The translations under genes and the position numbers were made by a program. DNA of 25,087 nucleotides from Stephanodiscus triporus (Eukaryota; Bacillariophyta; Thalassiosirophyceae; Thalassiosirales; Thalassiosiraceae): positions 1 to 25,087 of the forward strand of contig JALLAZ010000681.1 in NCBI GenBank assembly GCA_036939755.1. Direction: 5' to 3'. Below the pieces are notes generated by a model that saw nothing but the letters and a program-made list of their open reading frames with translations, was not told where the DNA came from and searched no databases. Each line of letters starts with the position of its first letter. The stretch's first letter is position 1. This document shows positions 16,296-25,087 of the stretch, one piece after another.

Positions 16296-19200
16296 GAAAA
16301 AATGAAGGAATGTTGTATCGAATGCTGCAGGGAGCATTTGGGGACAGAACGTAGATTGATTCGATGCGTGACTCTGGGGTCCACGAAATGTGTGTTGGGG
16401 AGAACATTATTGGGCACATTTGTCCATCGGAATAGAAAGCTCCAGAAGTTGAAGGGCGGTGAAGGCACTTACATCGCCACAATTACACATGTCTAGATTA
16501 GGCCTGTATAAGTTCGCATATTCAGCAGCTTTCACAAGGGAACATATTAAGTGCGCATGCATTGAACTCCCTATCTTACATGTCACAGCTATACTCCTTC
16601 ATGATATATTGGATTTGTGGGAATGTTGCTTACTCCTCTAAATCGGAGTGGGTAAATAAGTGCATCTCCCTCCACTGCGTGCAACACACAGTATTAACCA
16701 ATCTACTGTGATGTGGCCTGTAAAATATAGAAGGATGGTGAATGTTAGTAGGGAAATGAATGGCTCTATGAGGACTGGGGAATGAGTAAAGATGCATATA
16801 ATGCTCAAGGTTTGAGCTCAGTGCAAACAATTTGTTTATTTTAAAAGTGTAGAGTGCTGTTCAGCAGAGGAATTGATGGCTGTACTGTAAAGCCCAAGTT
16901 ATTATGGTCACAACTAAGCACCATGGTAGCTGGCCTAAAACACAGAGTAGCCCTCCATACTGGTTCTCCTCTTGAATAATACATCATCACAGTTCACTAC
17001 AAGTCAATGGCTATAATTAGAATGCTGGCTTTGCGTATAGATAATCACATGATCTTGAGAGTTCCCATCTTGGCCACTGCACAAGGGCTTCATTCAGCGC
17101 CAAGCAGTGACTCAGGATTTCAGCACAACTTCCTAAATCTTGACCAACAAGTGTGATGGTAACGACATGATGACGGATCCATATCCTCATCCACAGCATA
17201 TGAAGGTAGTCAATCACCATTTATATGTTTCAAGTGGATGTGGGAAGCATTCCATGTGGGCTTGGAGCCTCAACCACTGCACAAGGGCTTCATTCAGCAC
17301 CAAGCAGCGACTCAGGATTTCAGCCCAACTTCCCAAATCTTGACCAACAAACAAGTGTGATGGTAACGACATGATGACGGATCCATATCCTCATCCACAG
17401 CATATGAAGGTAGTCAATCACCATTTATATGTTTCAAGTGGATGTGGGAAGCATTCTATGTGGGCTTGGAGCCTCAACCACTGCACACGGGCTTCATTCA
17501 GCGCCAAGCAGTGACTCAGGATTTCAGACCAACTTCCCAAACCTTGACCTACAAGTGTGGAGGAAATGGCATGATGACGGATCCATCTCATTTTTTCCTT
17601 CAGGCTCATTGTTTTGATTTTTGTGAATCATCAGCTTGATCATGTTCATTGTCACAATATATTGTCCTATGCATCCATTCTTGACGTAAGAGCAATTGCA
17701 ACAAGAGTGGAAGAATGCAATGTGGACACTAGCTAGCTTATGAGAGCTAGTGCAGCAATTATTATAGCAAGAGAGAAAATTTAAATCCTATCCCAGAAGG
17801 TTTTTGAAGTGACAAAGATTAGCTTTTACTCATAATTAAAATATCACCTATTCATTACAGCTTTAGCAGTGATTACTTAACACATTCACTAAAGCCGAAG
17901 CAAATCCAATCCAACCATGGGAGTGCAAGCAGACATTCAAGAGGAAGTTCAGGAGGAAATGTCAACCAAAATTAATGGACAATCAGCAAACCAAGATTTG
18001 ACACTCCTCAAAAGAAACGGATCGTGATCCTTGGGGTTCAATCCCTTCCTTCTCCTTGCTACATCCTCCAGATTGATCAATGCACTGTCATGGTGGCATG
18101 CCAGCTGTATGGCATCTTTATTACAATTTTTGTGAATACCAGTACCCACCTAATGCCCATGTGGTGGGACCAACAATGACTGAGCAAGTTGTACCTCTCC
18201 TCCAAAATCCAGTGCAACTATGGTGGATGAATAATTTATCTGGAAGAGACACCCTATCTAGCATAAGTAGCTAAAATGCCCACTTCGAAAGAAAAAAATT
18301 AGCTAGAGTACTTACGTAGTAAATAAGTAGTCCTTTCATTGCATGCTTGTAGAGCTGCCCATCCTTTGTCTCACCAAAATGTGAAGACATGTGCCAAATC
18401 TACAAATGATGACGATTTGACACATGTCTTAACATTTGGGGTGTTGTCTGTTTTGTTTTTTATGAGCATGCAAAAGTCAGCCATTTTGCCTTGGCCGATA
18501 TCAACTTTCTACCAGAACGGTAGCTAAAAGGCGCACACAAAACCCAAACACAACCACATAACACACAACACACAACAACCAAAACAGTCTGCTGCCGCCC
18601 AACCCTCCAGTGGCTTCAGCCCTCTCCCTCCATGGGTAGGCCAGTGGTGCCACCAAATCATGGCACCGCCACTCTCTATGGTCCCAGGCAAGGCGCGCGC
18701 TATTGAATGCGCTCTCACCACCCCTATCCCTTGTTTGGAGCGTCAAAACGCAACCCATCGAATAATAGAGAGAGAGGTGGGGCCTTGGCCTTAGATGGCT
18801 GCCGTTTGATGATGCAATGCAACAATCAACCAAAAGTTGGCCGCAGCATTAGGGGGATGTTAGAGCGGAGGCACGCTGGGCGTGGAGTTCTGGGGGGGGC
18901 GTTATTGCGTCATTTAGGACATCAAACCGAATGATGAAGAAAAAAATTAATTCCGATCGACAAAAACGCACACAACAACCAACCAAAAACAGGCAGCCGC
19001 AATGGAGGGGACTATGGAGGGGAGGCGTGACAAGTGAGAGGCGTGGGGAAGCGCGATACCATCATTTTTGTATAGGGTGAAGTTCAAAGGGAGGTAAAAA
19101 ACTAAAATATAATTGTGGCGGCAGAAAAAAGCAAAAGCCATGCCGCTAGAGACTGGCAACAGGCTCCAACATGGTGGTTGTGTTTGTTTGTTGGTAACGT

Positions 19201-19442
19201 GTAGAGTATCGTAGACAGCCGCGGCGGCACGTCCATGGCATCCTATCTCACAATTTGTGTGATTAAGCTCGGCTGCGAATTAATTATCCATGTTTTGCTC
19301 TTTCAACGTGATAAGTATGCTGAAAACTTGATAAGACTACCTAGAACACTTTCTTTCAAGGTCCTTCAGCATCTGGTAACAACTTCGCACCTGCACACAA
19401 ATCATACTAATTTATATTAGGTCTAAAAACCCCCCAACTACG
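16296..19442. other. 3.1-kb gene-poor AT-richer region
   Basis: No credible coding region is present on either strand; open frames are at most about 110 codons and match nothing I recognise. Composition is clearly lower in GC than the flanking genes. It contains the ~200-bp tandem repeat at 17075-17592. An imperfect direct repeat built around CACACAACAACCAA also occurs, at about 18566-18600 and 18969-19000. It may be an eroded mobile element or a noncoding transcript unit; neither can be shown from sequence alone. Confidence 0.6.
17075..17592. repeat. tandem repeat, ~200-bp unit, about 2.6 copies
   Basis: Units begin at 17075, 17275 and 17479 with CACTGCACA(A/C)GGGCTTCATT, giving periods of 200 and 204 bp. 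The third copy is partial and degenerates after about 17592. Copies are highly similar, differing by a few substitutions and a 4-bp insertion (extra ACAA in unit 2). Open frames within it recur in each copy and are repeat shadows. Confidence 0.9.
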
Positions 19443-21545
19443 CTATCTCTGGTCGTAACTCCAAACACCCCCCCATTCCTCCTCATCGTACCCCATTTCC
19501 TCCACCATCATCCTGCCGAATCTCTCGTTGTGCGGCGCGAAGAAGCGCTCCAACATGCCTCGGAGCTCGTCCTTCCCCTCCAGGGGATCCCCGTACTCAC
19601 GCGAATTCTTCTTGGACGTGTCCGACACCTGGAATCGCGGCAGACCGAGGTGCGACATCGCCCTGTCGACCGCCCGTTGCACGCCCCCTCCCCCTCCCCC
19701 TCCCCCTCCTCCCTCTCGTTTTTCGGCGCCGCCGCCGCTCCCATCATCATTCTCGTTCGACTGAGCGGGGGAGGGAGGGGGGGGGGAGGACGTCATCATG
19801 TCCTCCAACTTCAGGACGAGGAATTTATCCTTCGAGAAGCTCCGGAACCACGGTCGGCATTGGAGGGCGTACATCCCACGCGCCAACGGGGAGTAGCTCC
19901 CGGTCCTCGTCGGTATCCTAGTCCTGACGTACCGCTCCCACGCCTCGTCCTCTTCCCGACTGTTCGCGAATGCCTCGTACGCGCTCGAGTCGACGGTGCC
20001 CGTCACAACGTCCCAGTACGGCAGTAGGCCGTCGTCTTTCATGTTGCGCACGTCCTCCGTTAGTACCTCCTCCAGGCTTTTGTCCCTCCATTCTACCCCC
20101 CGCGCCGCGAGCTGTTCCGGAGTACCGTCCGTCGACGTGACCATCGCGTACTGCGACATCGCCCTCCTTATCGGATCCCGCACCATTATTATCAGGCGCG
20201 GCTCGTGCGGGAATACCTCCCTGAGACGCGGTATCACGCGATAGTAATCCAGGAGGTAACTCGGGGTCGAGTCGCCGGTGATCAGGCTCGGGTACGGCGT
20301 CATGGCATCGGCGTGGTAGAAGTCGAGGCAACGCCTACGACGATCGGACGTAGATTTCAGCGTCCCGTCCCACCTCCAGTCGAGGCAGTGCGTCTCCCGC
20401 CTCTTCGCCTTGATCACCCAAGGATGCTGATTCAAGTACTCGTACAGGCTCGTCGTTCCGGCCTTCTGCGCGCCGATGACGATGTAGGAGGGGTGCCGTC
20501 GCGCGCCGGCGTCGAGGGCCCGATCGATGCTCCTGCGTGTCTGGGTGACGACCTCCCCGGGCGACAGGTCGACGCGCCTCGTCGGACAATTTTCCGACAC
20601 CCGCGCGTCGAAGAAGGACGGGTCGACGTAGTCGAGTATCAGGTGTACGCGATACGCGTACGGATGGGCGTTCGTTGCCGTGTGCTTCGCCTGGTTGTTC
20701 ATCTCGAAGACGTGACCGGGACTGCAATCGACTCGATTCAACGTCGATGCGGTGTCGCCGCATCGGAAGAGCACCGCGTCGACGTCCGGTACGATTATCG
20801 GGACGTGCACCCGATGCGCGTGCCTGACCCACTCGCCCGTGTCGTGGTGTACAGGTATGGTCACCCCCGGCGGCATGCCGGCGAGTATGCATCGCACCAC
20901 CTGCGACTTGTCTATGCCCAGCACGTCCAGAACCGGCCGCACGGCGTCGTGCATGCGTTTACCGACGACGTCGTTGTTCGGCTGGTACCACGGCAGCGTG
21001 TATATCGTGTTCAGGAAATCGTCGCAGAACACGAGTATGATCTTCTTGATGCCCCAAGCGTCGTGGGACGGACGCGTCAGCCTGACGTTGTTGGTCGACG
21101 CGTTGCGTTCGCTCCACAGGTTCGTGCAGCTCGCGTCGGCGGACGACGATGACTTGGAATGTGGCTCCTCCTTGACGACCGCCGTCGACGAAGACGAAGA
21201 CGACCTCTCGTCCTTCTTCTCGTCGTCCCCCGCAGGATCGTTCACCCCCTCGGATATCAGCTCGACTATTCGCGACACGTCCACCTGACCTCGGGACGAT
21301 ATGCACCATCCCGGACGATCGTTATGCTCGACGTCGTCGTCGTCATCGACGACGATGCCCTCCTCGCCGGGGGGCGAGTTCGGATTCGACGACGACGGCG
21401 ACGACGACGACGTCGGGCGCTGCTTCCAACGTAGGGGCACCTCGCCGTGATCGATGCGGGGGAGGCACGGCATAGATCGAGATTTCAGGATCGCGCACGC
21501 CTCCGCGTGCTGCCTCGCGATTTCTTCGGGCGGGGTCGCCACCAT
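19443..21545 (-). CDS. fusion: Asp/Asn beta-hydroxylase-like 2OG oxygenase + sulfotransferase
   Basis: A single intron-free 700-residue chain joins two enzyme domains. ATG 21545 is chosen; the frame runs further up to 21662 but opens there with GTG and crosses Gly-coding homopolymers. The N-terminal domain (about 165-310) resembles aspartyl/asparaginyl beta-hydroxylases (PF05118), Fe(II)/2-oxoglutarate enzymes: HxD at H233/D235, the distal His H288 in AKHTATN, and R299 in YRVHL as the likely 2OG-binding Arg. The C-terminal domain (about 350-690) is a PAPS-dependent sulfotransferase: 5'-phosphosulfate loop GAQKAGTTS with K361, and 3'-phosphate site RDPIRRAMS with R456 and S464. Catalytic residues of both domains are present. 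No signal peptide or membrane anchor is seen, which suggests a soluble, possibly cytosolic enzyme, unlike ER AspH or Golgi sulfotransferases. Ser/Pro/Gly low-complexity linkers lie at about 45-160 and 590-625. A hydroxylate-then-sulfate reaction is an inference; the substrate is unknown. Confidence 0.88.
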   Translation of the reverse strand: MVATPPEEIARQHAEACAILKSRSMPCLPRIDHGEVPLRWKQRPTSSSSPSSSNPNSPPGEEGIVVDDDDDVEHNDRPGWCISSRGQVDVSRIVELISEGVNDPAGDDEKKDERSSSSSSTAVVKEEPHSKSSSSADASCTNLWSERNASTNNVRLTRPSHDAWGIKKIILVFCDDFLNTIYTLPWYQPNNDVVGKRMHDAVRPVLDVLGIDKSQVVRCILAGMPPGVTIPVHHDTGEWVRHAHRVHVPIIVPDVDAVLFRCGDTASTLNRVDCSPGHVFEMNNQAKHTATNAHPYAYRVHLILDYVDPSFFDARVSENCPTRRVDLSPGEVVTQTRRSIDRALDAGARRHPSYIVIGAQKAGTTSLYEYLNQHPWVIKAKRRETHCLDWRWDGTLKSTSDRRRRCLDFYHADAMTPYPSLITGDSTPSYLLDYYRVIPRLREVFPHEPRLIIMVRDPIRRAMSQYAMVTSTDGTPEQLAARGVEWRDKSLEEVLTEDVRNMKDDGLLPYWDVVTGTVDSSAYEAFANSREEDEAWERYVRTRIPTRTGSYSPLARGMYALQCRPWFRSFSKDKFLVLKLEDMMTSSPPPPSPAQSNENDDGSGGGAEKREGGGGGGGGGGVQRAVDRAMSHLGLPRFQVSDTSKKNSREYGDPLEGKDELRGMLERFFAPHNERFGRMMVEEMGYDEEEWGGVWSYDQR

Positions 21546-22050
21546 CGTTGTTTTTGTTTTTTTTGTTTCGTCTTCTCCCCCCCCGCCCCCCCCGCCCTTC
21601 CTTCCATCCCCACCACGGGAGATTATTTGTTTTGGGCGGTGAAGGGTTCCGTAAATATTCACTCACGGTTCCAAACGGACAAAAAACGATACACACACTT
21701 TGAAATTGTTTTAGTGTTGAGTGAACTTTTACAATAGCCTTCCAATTATTTTATATCTTTACATAACCCTTGTGTGTGTGAAGGACGGAAGGAAGGATAT
21801 TTCGGTTGTTGGCGGGGAAACGCCCAGTCTGTCAGTCGTCCGTCAAGACGCGTGGAAATGACAAAAGGACCGTTAAATAAGATACTAGTACTCTCTATCG
21901 GACGTATGGTACGTACTACCATTCCTACGGTTGAGCAAGTACTCTAGATAGGTAGTACGTAGTGTGTGACAAATCTATATCTCTAACACTCAATCGTACC
22001 CAACGCAACGCCCTCTCTAAAAAAAAAAAAAAAAATCAGCCATCTCGATC
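21546..22050. promoter_or_regulatory. divergent intergenic/promoter region with inverted repeat and poly(A) leader
   Basis: This separates the start codons of the fusion enzyme (minus) and the ERD2-like gene (plus). It contains an 11-bp inverted repeat, TACGTACTACC (21909-21919) against GGTAGTACGTA (21951-21961). GTACTCT words occur at 21888 and 21939. An A17 run (22019-22035) ends 15 bp before ATG 22051, so it is probably in the 5' leader. Pyrimidine-rich runs near 21575-21600 lie upstream of the fusion enzyme. Confidence 0.5.
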
Positions 22051-23469
22051 ATGTCCTCGGATGGTCCCTACACGCGACAGAGGGCAGGAGGAGGGGGCGG
22101 CTCCGGCGGCTACGGCGGGAGCGGCTATCCCGGCGCCGGCCAGGGGGGTGGTGGCGGCGGAACCGCGCCGCAGGGCTACGGCGGAGCCGCGCCGGGTTAC
22201 GGCCAGGGCGGATACGCCGGGGCGTCCCAGTACTCCGCGCCCGCGCCGGGGGGGGGATACGGCGGTTACGGCGGCGGCGGCGGCGGGGGTTACGCGGTTA
22301 ACGAATCCTTCAACCCCGAGGGGTCGTTCGATCATCAGGTAAATAATATATATGTATATATATGTATATATGATTATAATATGTGAACGATGTCGTTCGT
22401 GTGCGTGCTGCGTGCGAACCCGCCGACGCCGCCTCGAGAGTGTGTTGTTGTTTTTTTTCTCGCATGACACATTCCCTCCCCCCCACCCCCCCATCCCCCG
22501 GAGAGATAATATATATTCGCACGTTGTCCCCAACCCTCCCTCCCCTGTCCCACCCCCCCCCACCCCCCCCACTTCGCTCTACGATATATCCAGGGAGATG
22601 CCAGCAAGAAGAAGGGGGGCAAGAAGAGCATGGCCCTGCAGGCCCTGAACAAAAACGTGATAATGTGGGCCGGATTCTTCACCGCCTCCCTCTTCGTATA
22701 CTTCGTCGTTTCCGGTCGCGACTTCTCCTTCCTGATGACGTACGGTGCCATGTCGCGAATGTTCGGTTTCGGTATACTCAACCTAAAAACTTTCACGTCG
22801 AGGAGGGCGACGGGAATCTCGATCAAGACGTTGCAATTGTATTCCCTCGTATTCTTCTTCCGACTGACGTCGATCATACGACACGAGGGGTACCTCCCCT
22901 ACGACAAGAGCGGCGATTGGCTGTATCATGTCATCGAATTCATGTCCCTGGTCTTCACGGCTTCGGCCCTGTGGGGGTGCATGGTCCCGTTCAAGTCCAC
23001 CTACCAGTCCGACGTCGACAAATTCGGCGAGATGAACGTGCCGCCGGGATTCGGGGCCGTGTACCTCGCCGTTCCCGTGCTGCTCTTGGCCCTCGTCGTC
23101 CATCCGAATCTGAACAGCGACTTCCTCAGCGACTGCGCTTGGACGTACGCGATGTACCTGGAATCCTTGGCCTTGGTGCCGCAGCTGTTCATGTTCCAGA
23201 AACAGACGTCGGGGGTCGTGGAATTGTTGACCGCGCACTTCGTCGCGGCGTTGGGTTTCGGCAGGGTGATGGAATTCATGTTCTGGGTTTACAGCTACCA
23301 CGAGCTCCAAACGAAGAACGGGTCGAAGATGCCGGGATACCTGGCGTTGTTCTCGCAGTTCATGCAATTGGTACTAATGCTCGACTTCTTCTGGTATTAT
23401 TACCTCGCGGTTAAGAACGCGACGCCCCTCGTCCTACCCTCGCACGGCAATGCGATGGGGATGGTCTGA
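22051..23469 (+). CDS. ER lumen protein retaining receptor (KDEL receptor/ERD2) family, Gly/Tyr-rich N-terminal extension
   Basis: Predicted multi-pass receptor of the ERD2 family (PF00810), which returns K/HDEL-tagged proteins from Golgi to ER. Exon 1 is 22051-22338 (96 residues), a 255-bp phase-0 GT-AG intron (22339-22593) follows, and exon 2 is 22594-23469; 387 residues in total. Exon 1 encodes an unusual Gly/Tyr/Gln/Pro-rich low-complexity domain. Exon 2 starts with a Lys-rich patch (KKKGGKKS), then seven or eight hydrophobic segments from about residue 117. Family marks include GISIKTLQLYSLVFFFRL, the VHPN...W.YAMYLESLALVPQ block (YLESLALVPQ at 284-293), QLFMFQK and LTAHFVAALGFGR. Ordinary ERD2 is about 212 residues with an almost absent N-terminal tail, so this belongs to an extended, ERD2-related subgroup and cargo recognition may differ. 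The C-terminus lacks an obvious di-lysine tail. Confidence 0.88.
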
Positions 23470-24400
23470 AAGAAAGAAGAAAAAAAGACGGGCGAAACAA
23501 AAGCATACAAGCAAAAACGCAGCGATTGTGGATTTCGAAACCCCCATCACTGCTCGGCATTGGGGGGGGCGGTGGATGCGTCATGTAAAATCTCTGTGTT
23601 GTGGGGAGGATGTAATATCTTCTCCTTGGATGTAGGTAAATACCGGACCTGGGCTATTAGCGACTAATGCCGACCGATTTTGAGTATCAAACTGTGGTCT
23701 TTGCATGGCGGTCGCATTGTTTTTTTGGCGTGAAACATTGAGGGGGGAATATCGAGATAAAATAATAATAGCAGCTTAGATAGTACTGTATTAATGGTTT
23801 AGATTCGCGGTAAAATTTTCCCTAGATACTATACTCAAAAGACTATGAAGCCTTATAGTAATCCGCCATGGACATGCATAGTCGGGAAAAAACTAAGCTT
23901 GGCAAAACACACGGCGATGATGTGAATGTAAAAAAATAGTGGGTAGTTAATAGCCAATGGTTCTGTAAAAAAACATCTCCTATGTTCAATACTTCGAGAC
24001 GGCAAAAGTCAAGCACCTGGGGGATGAATAAGGGTTGTAATAGCAATTTGGTCATATTTTATGTAATCATTATTATTCGATTCATCGTTCTCCGTCCCCA
24101 TAGCACAGGAGTCGAGACGAAAAGTCTTCGCGTTGTTCTTACCCCCACCCACCCATCCGCGATGAGGAGCGACACGCCAATACCGATATTTTCGATATTG
24201 TAATACCCTCACACACATTTCCCTTCCCCCTCCCACCCCTCATTCCATATCTCATCGTCAACTTTCTTCCAGAGGGAGAGAGAAGAGAAGAGGGGGAGAA
24301 TGAGGAGAGAGAGAGAAAGAGAGGGAGGGAGGGGAAGTGCGTGCGTGTGTGTGTGTGTGTGCGAGAGAGAGAACGGTCGTCTAGATCGACCGCGCGAATC
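23470..24400. other. intergenic, no gene seen; polypurine and GT tracts
   Basis: This lies between the convergent ends of the ERD2-like gene and the CDK gene. It is AT-rich with only short meaningless frames and ends in a polypurine stretch and a GT microsatellite. It must hold the two 3' UTRs. No RNA gene was recognised. Confidence 0.5.
24271..24373. repeat. polypurine (GA-rich) tract and (GT)n microsatellite
   Basis: About 68 bp of almost pure purine (24271-24338) is followed by alternating GT (about 24340-24361) and GAGAGA. It lies just downstream of the CDK stop codon, so it would be pyrimidine-rich in that transcript's 3' region. Confidence 0.85.
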
Positions 24401-24886
24401 CTACTCCGAAAAGTAATGATGCTGCAAAGCCTGCCTGCAAACGAATCTCCTGTCCGGATCGTACTGGAGCAAGCAGGTTAACAAGTCCGCGGCGGCGTTG
24501 CTCCCCAGGGCCTCCATCGGCACGAAGTCCGTGATCGGCCTCTCGTTCCATTTCGGGAATTCCGGGTTGTAATTCGGCAACCGGTCCACGCCGTGCCAGT
24601 TCGTGTTCGGATTCGGCGTGCCGCGACGTTGGAAGATCTTGATCAGCTGATCGATGTCGGACCTGCCGGGGAATAGCGGGAGTCCCGTGGCCATCTCCGC
24701 GAAGATGCATCCCACGGACCAAACGTCGACCGCCGCCGAGTAACGCTGCGCGCCGAGGAGGAGCTCGGGGGCGCGATACCACAGGGTGACGACCTCGTAC
24801 GTGTACGGACCGTTGGGGAGGCCGGACAGCCTCGCGAGGCCGAAATCCGCGAGCTTGAGGGTGTTCCCGTCGGCGCTGATGAGGAG
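24401..24886 (-). CDS. cyclin-dependent kinase, CDK1/2-like, 3' exon (partial gene)
   Basis: C-terminal 161 residues of a Ser/Thr cyclin-dependent kinase, a cell-cycle regulator. The exon starts at 24886, after a 3' splice site (a branch-like ACTAAC about 11 bases before the final CAG), and ends at the stop 24401-24403. It begins LLISADG, i.e. immediately after the expected KPQN of the catalytic loop. It contains DFGLAR, the activation segment YTYEVVTLWYRAPE with the T-loop Thr, and DVWSVGCIFAEM. It also has PLFPG, GTPN...W.GV..LP.Y...FPKW and a closing LL.YDP..R block, all characteristic of CDK1/CDK2-type kinases. The N-lobe, including the cyclin-binding helix that would separate CDKA from CDKB, lies beyond the window. 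The intron occupies at least 24887-25087. Confidence 0.92.
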   Translation of the reverse strand, partial: LLISADGNTLKLADFGLARLSGLPNGPYTYEVVTLWYRAPELLLGAQRYSAAVDVWSVGCIFAEMATGLPLFPGRSDIDQLIKIFQRRGTPNPNTNWHGVDRLPNYNPEFPKWNERPITDFVPMEALGSNAAADLLTCLLQYDPDRRFVCRQALQHHYFSE

Positions 24887-25087
24887 CTGTTCGTGTTAGT
24901 TTTTGTTTTTTTTCATCCGGGTACGTTTTTCGAGACGAATACGACGGTATCGATCGGAGGTGAGGAGTGGTGTGTCCGAGTTGAATAATCGCAACGACGA
25001 ATAAAAATGACGACATCCCCGATCGTGTAAAAATTCGGGGGGGGGGGGGGGGATCATCGGCTCGTAAAAGCAGGCTTTCATCCGATC
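24887..25087 (-). other. partial intron of the CDK gene
   Basis: No frame here continues the kinase, and the 3' splice site is at 24887-24888. The region contains a G16 run (25037-25052), read as C16 in the transcript, and a T-rich stretch. The 5' splice site is not visible, so the intron exceeds 200 bp, or a short exon lies outside the window. Confidence 0.6.

Noticed and set aside
16496..16938. TTAGGCC ... GGCCTAA pair suggesting a third Harbinger-type insertion
   Set aside because: Beyond the outer GGCC the two ends do not match each other or the 14-bp TIR consensus, and no subterminal words are present.
17017..17639. Repeated 60-67-codon open frames, and a passing resemblance to a repeat/spacer array
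   Set aside because: The frames recur because the DNA is a ~200-bp tandem repeat. There is no short repeat with unique spacers, so it is not a CRISPR array.
21546..21662. 39-codon N-terminal extension of the fusion enzyme
   Set aside because: It starts with GTG and consists of Gly-coding homopolymer; ATG 21545 is the first normal start.

Overview
The window looks like nuclear DNA of a photosynthetic stramenopile, most likely a diatom. The reasons are short GT-AG introns, a pre-sequence ending in the A-F-A-P motif typical of complex red-lineage plastids (protein at 13655-15091), a von Willebrand/alpha-kinase protein of the kind abundant in stramenopiles, and GC-rich genes full of CGT/GAC triplet runs. 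Species cannot be fixed from the sequence.

Layout. 1-987: no confident gene. 988-3093 (+): two-exon BAHD acyltransferase, broken by a homopolymer frameshift and by an assembly join (one N flanked by a 72-bp duplication). 3237-5387 (-): three-exon ABC1/UbiB atypical kinase, ADCK2-like, ending tail to tail with the BAHD gene. 5454-5988: a 529-bp PIF/Harbinger-type MITE with a TAA target duplication, 66 bp upstream of the kinase start. 6213-9880: a 3.66-kb complete-looking PIF/Harbinger element with an intact DDE transposase (+) and a convergent accessory gene (-). 10566-12806 (-): VWA plus alpha-kinase gene with two frame breaks. 13655-15091 (-): plastid-targeted SET methyltransferase, divergent from 15255-16295 (+), an ER transmembrane thioredoxin (TMX-like). 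16296-19442: 3.1 kb of AT-richer DNA without a credible gene, holding ~200-bp tandem repeats. 19443-21545 (-): an unusual fusion of an Asp/Asn-beta-hydroxylase-like 2-oxoglutarate oxygenase with a sulfotransferase. It is divergent from 22051-23469 (+), a KDEL-receptor (ERD2) family protein with a Gly/Tyr-rich N-terminal extension. 24401-25087 (-): the 3' exon of a CDK1/2-like kinase that runs off the window.

The host genes do not form one pathway. Two serve the ER (TMX-like oxidoreductase, ERD2-like receptor), one probably mitochondria or plastid (ABC1 kinase) and one the plastid (SET). The most coherent system is mobile: the intact Harbinger element and the nearby MITE share TIRs, an internal inverted copy of the terminus at the same offset, and a palindrome next to the right end, but carry different subterminal repeat words. 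The most unusual single gene is the hydroxylase-sulfotransferase fusion.
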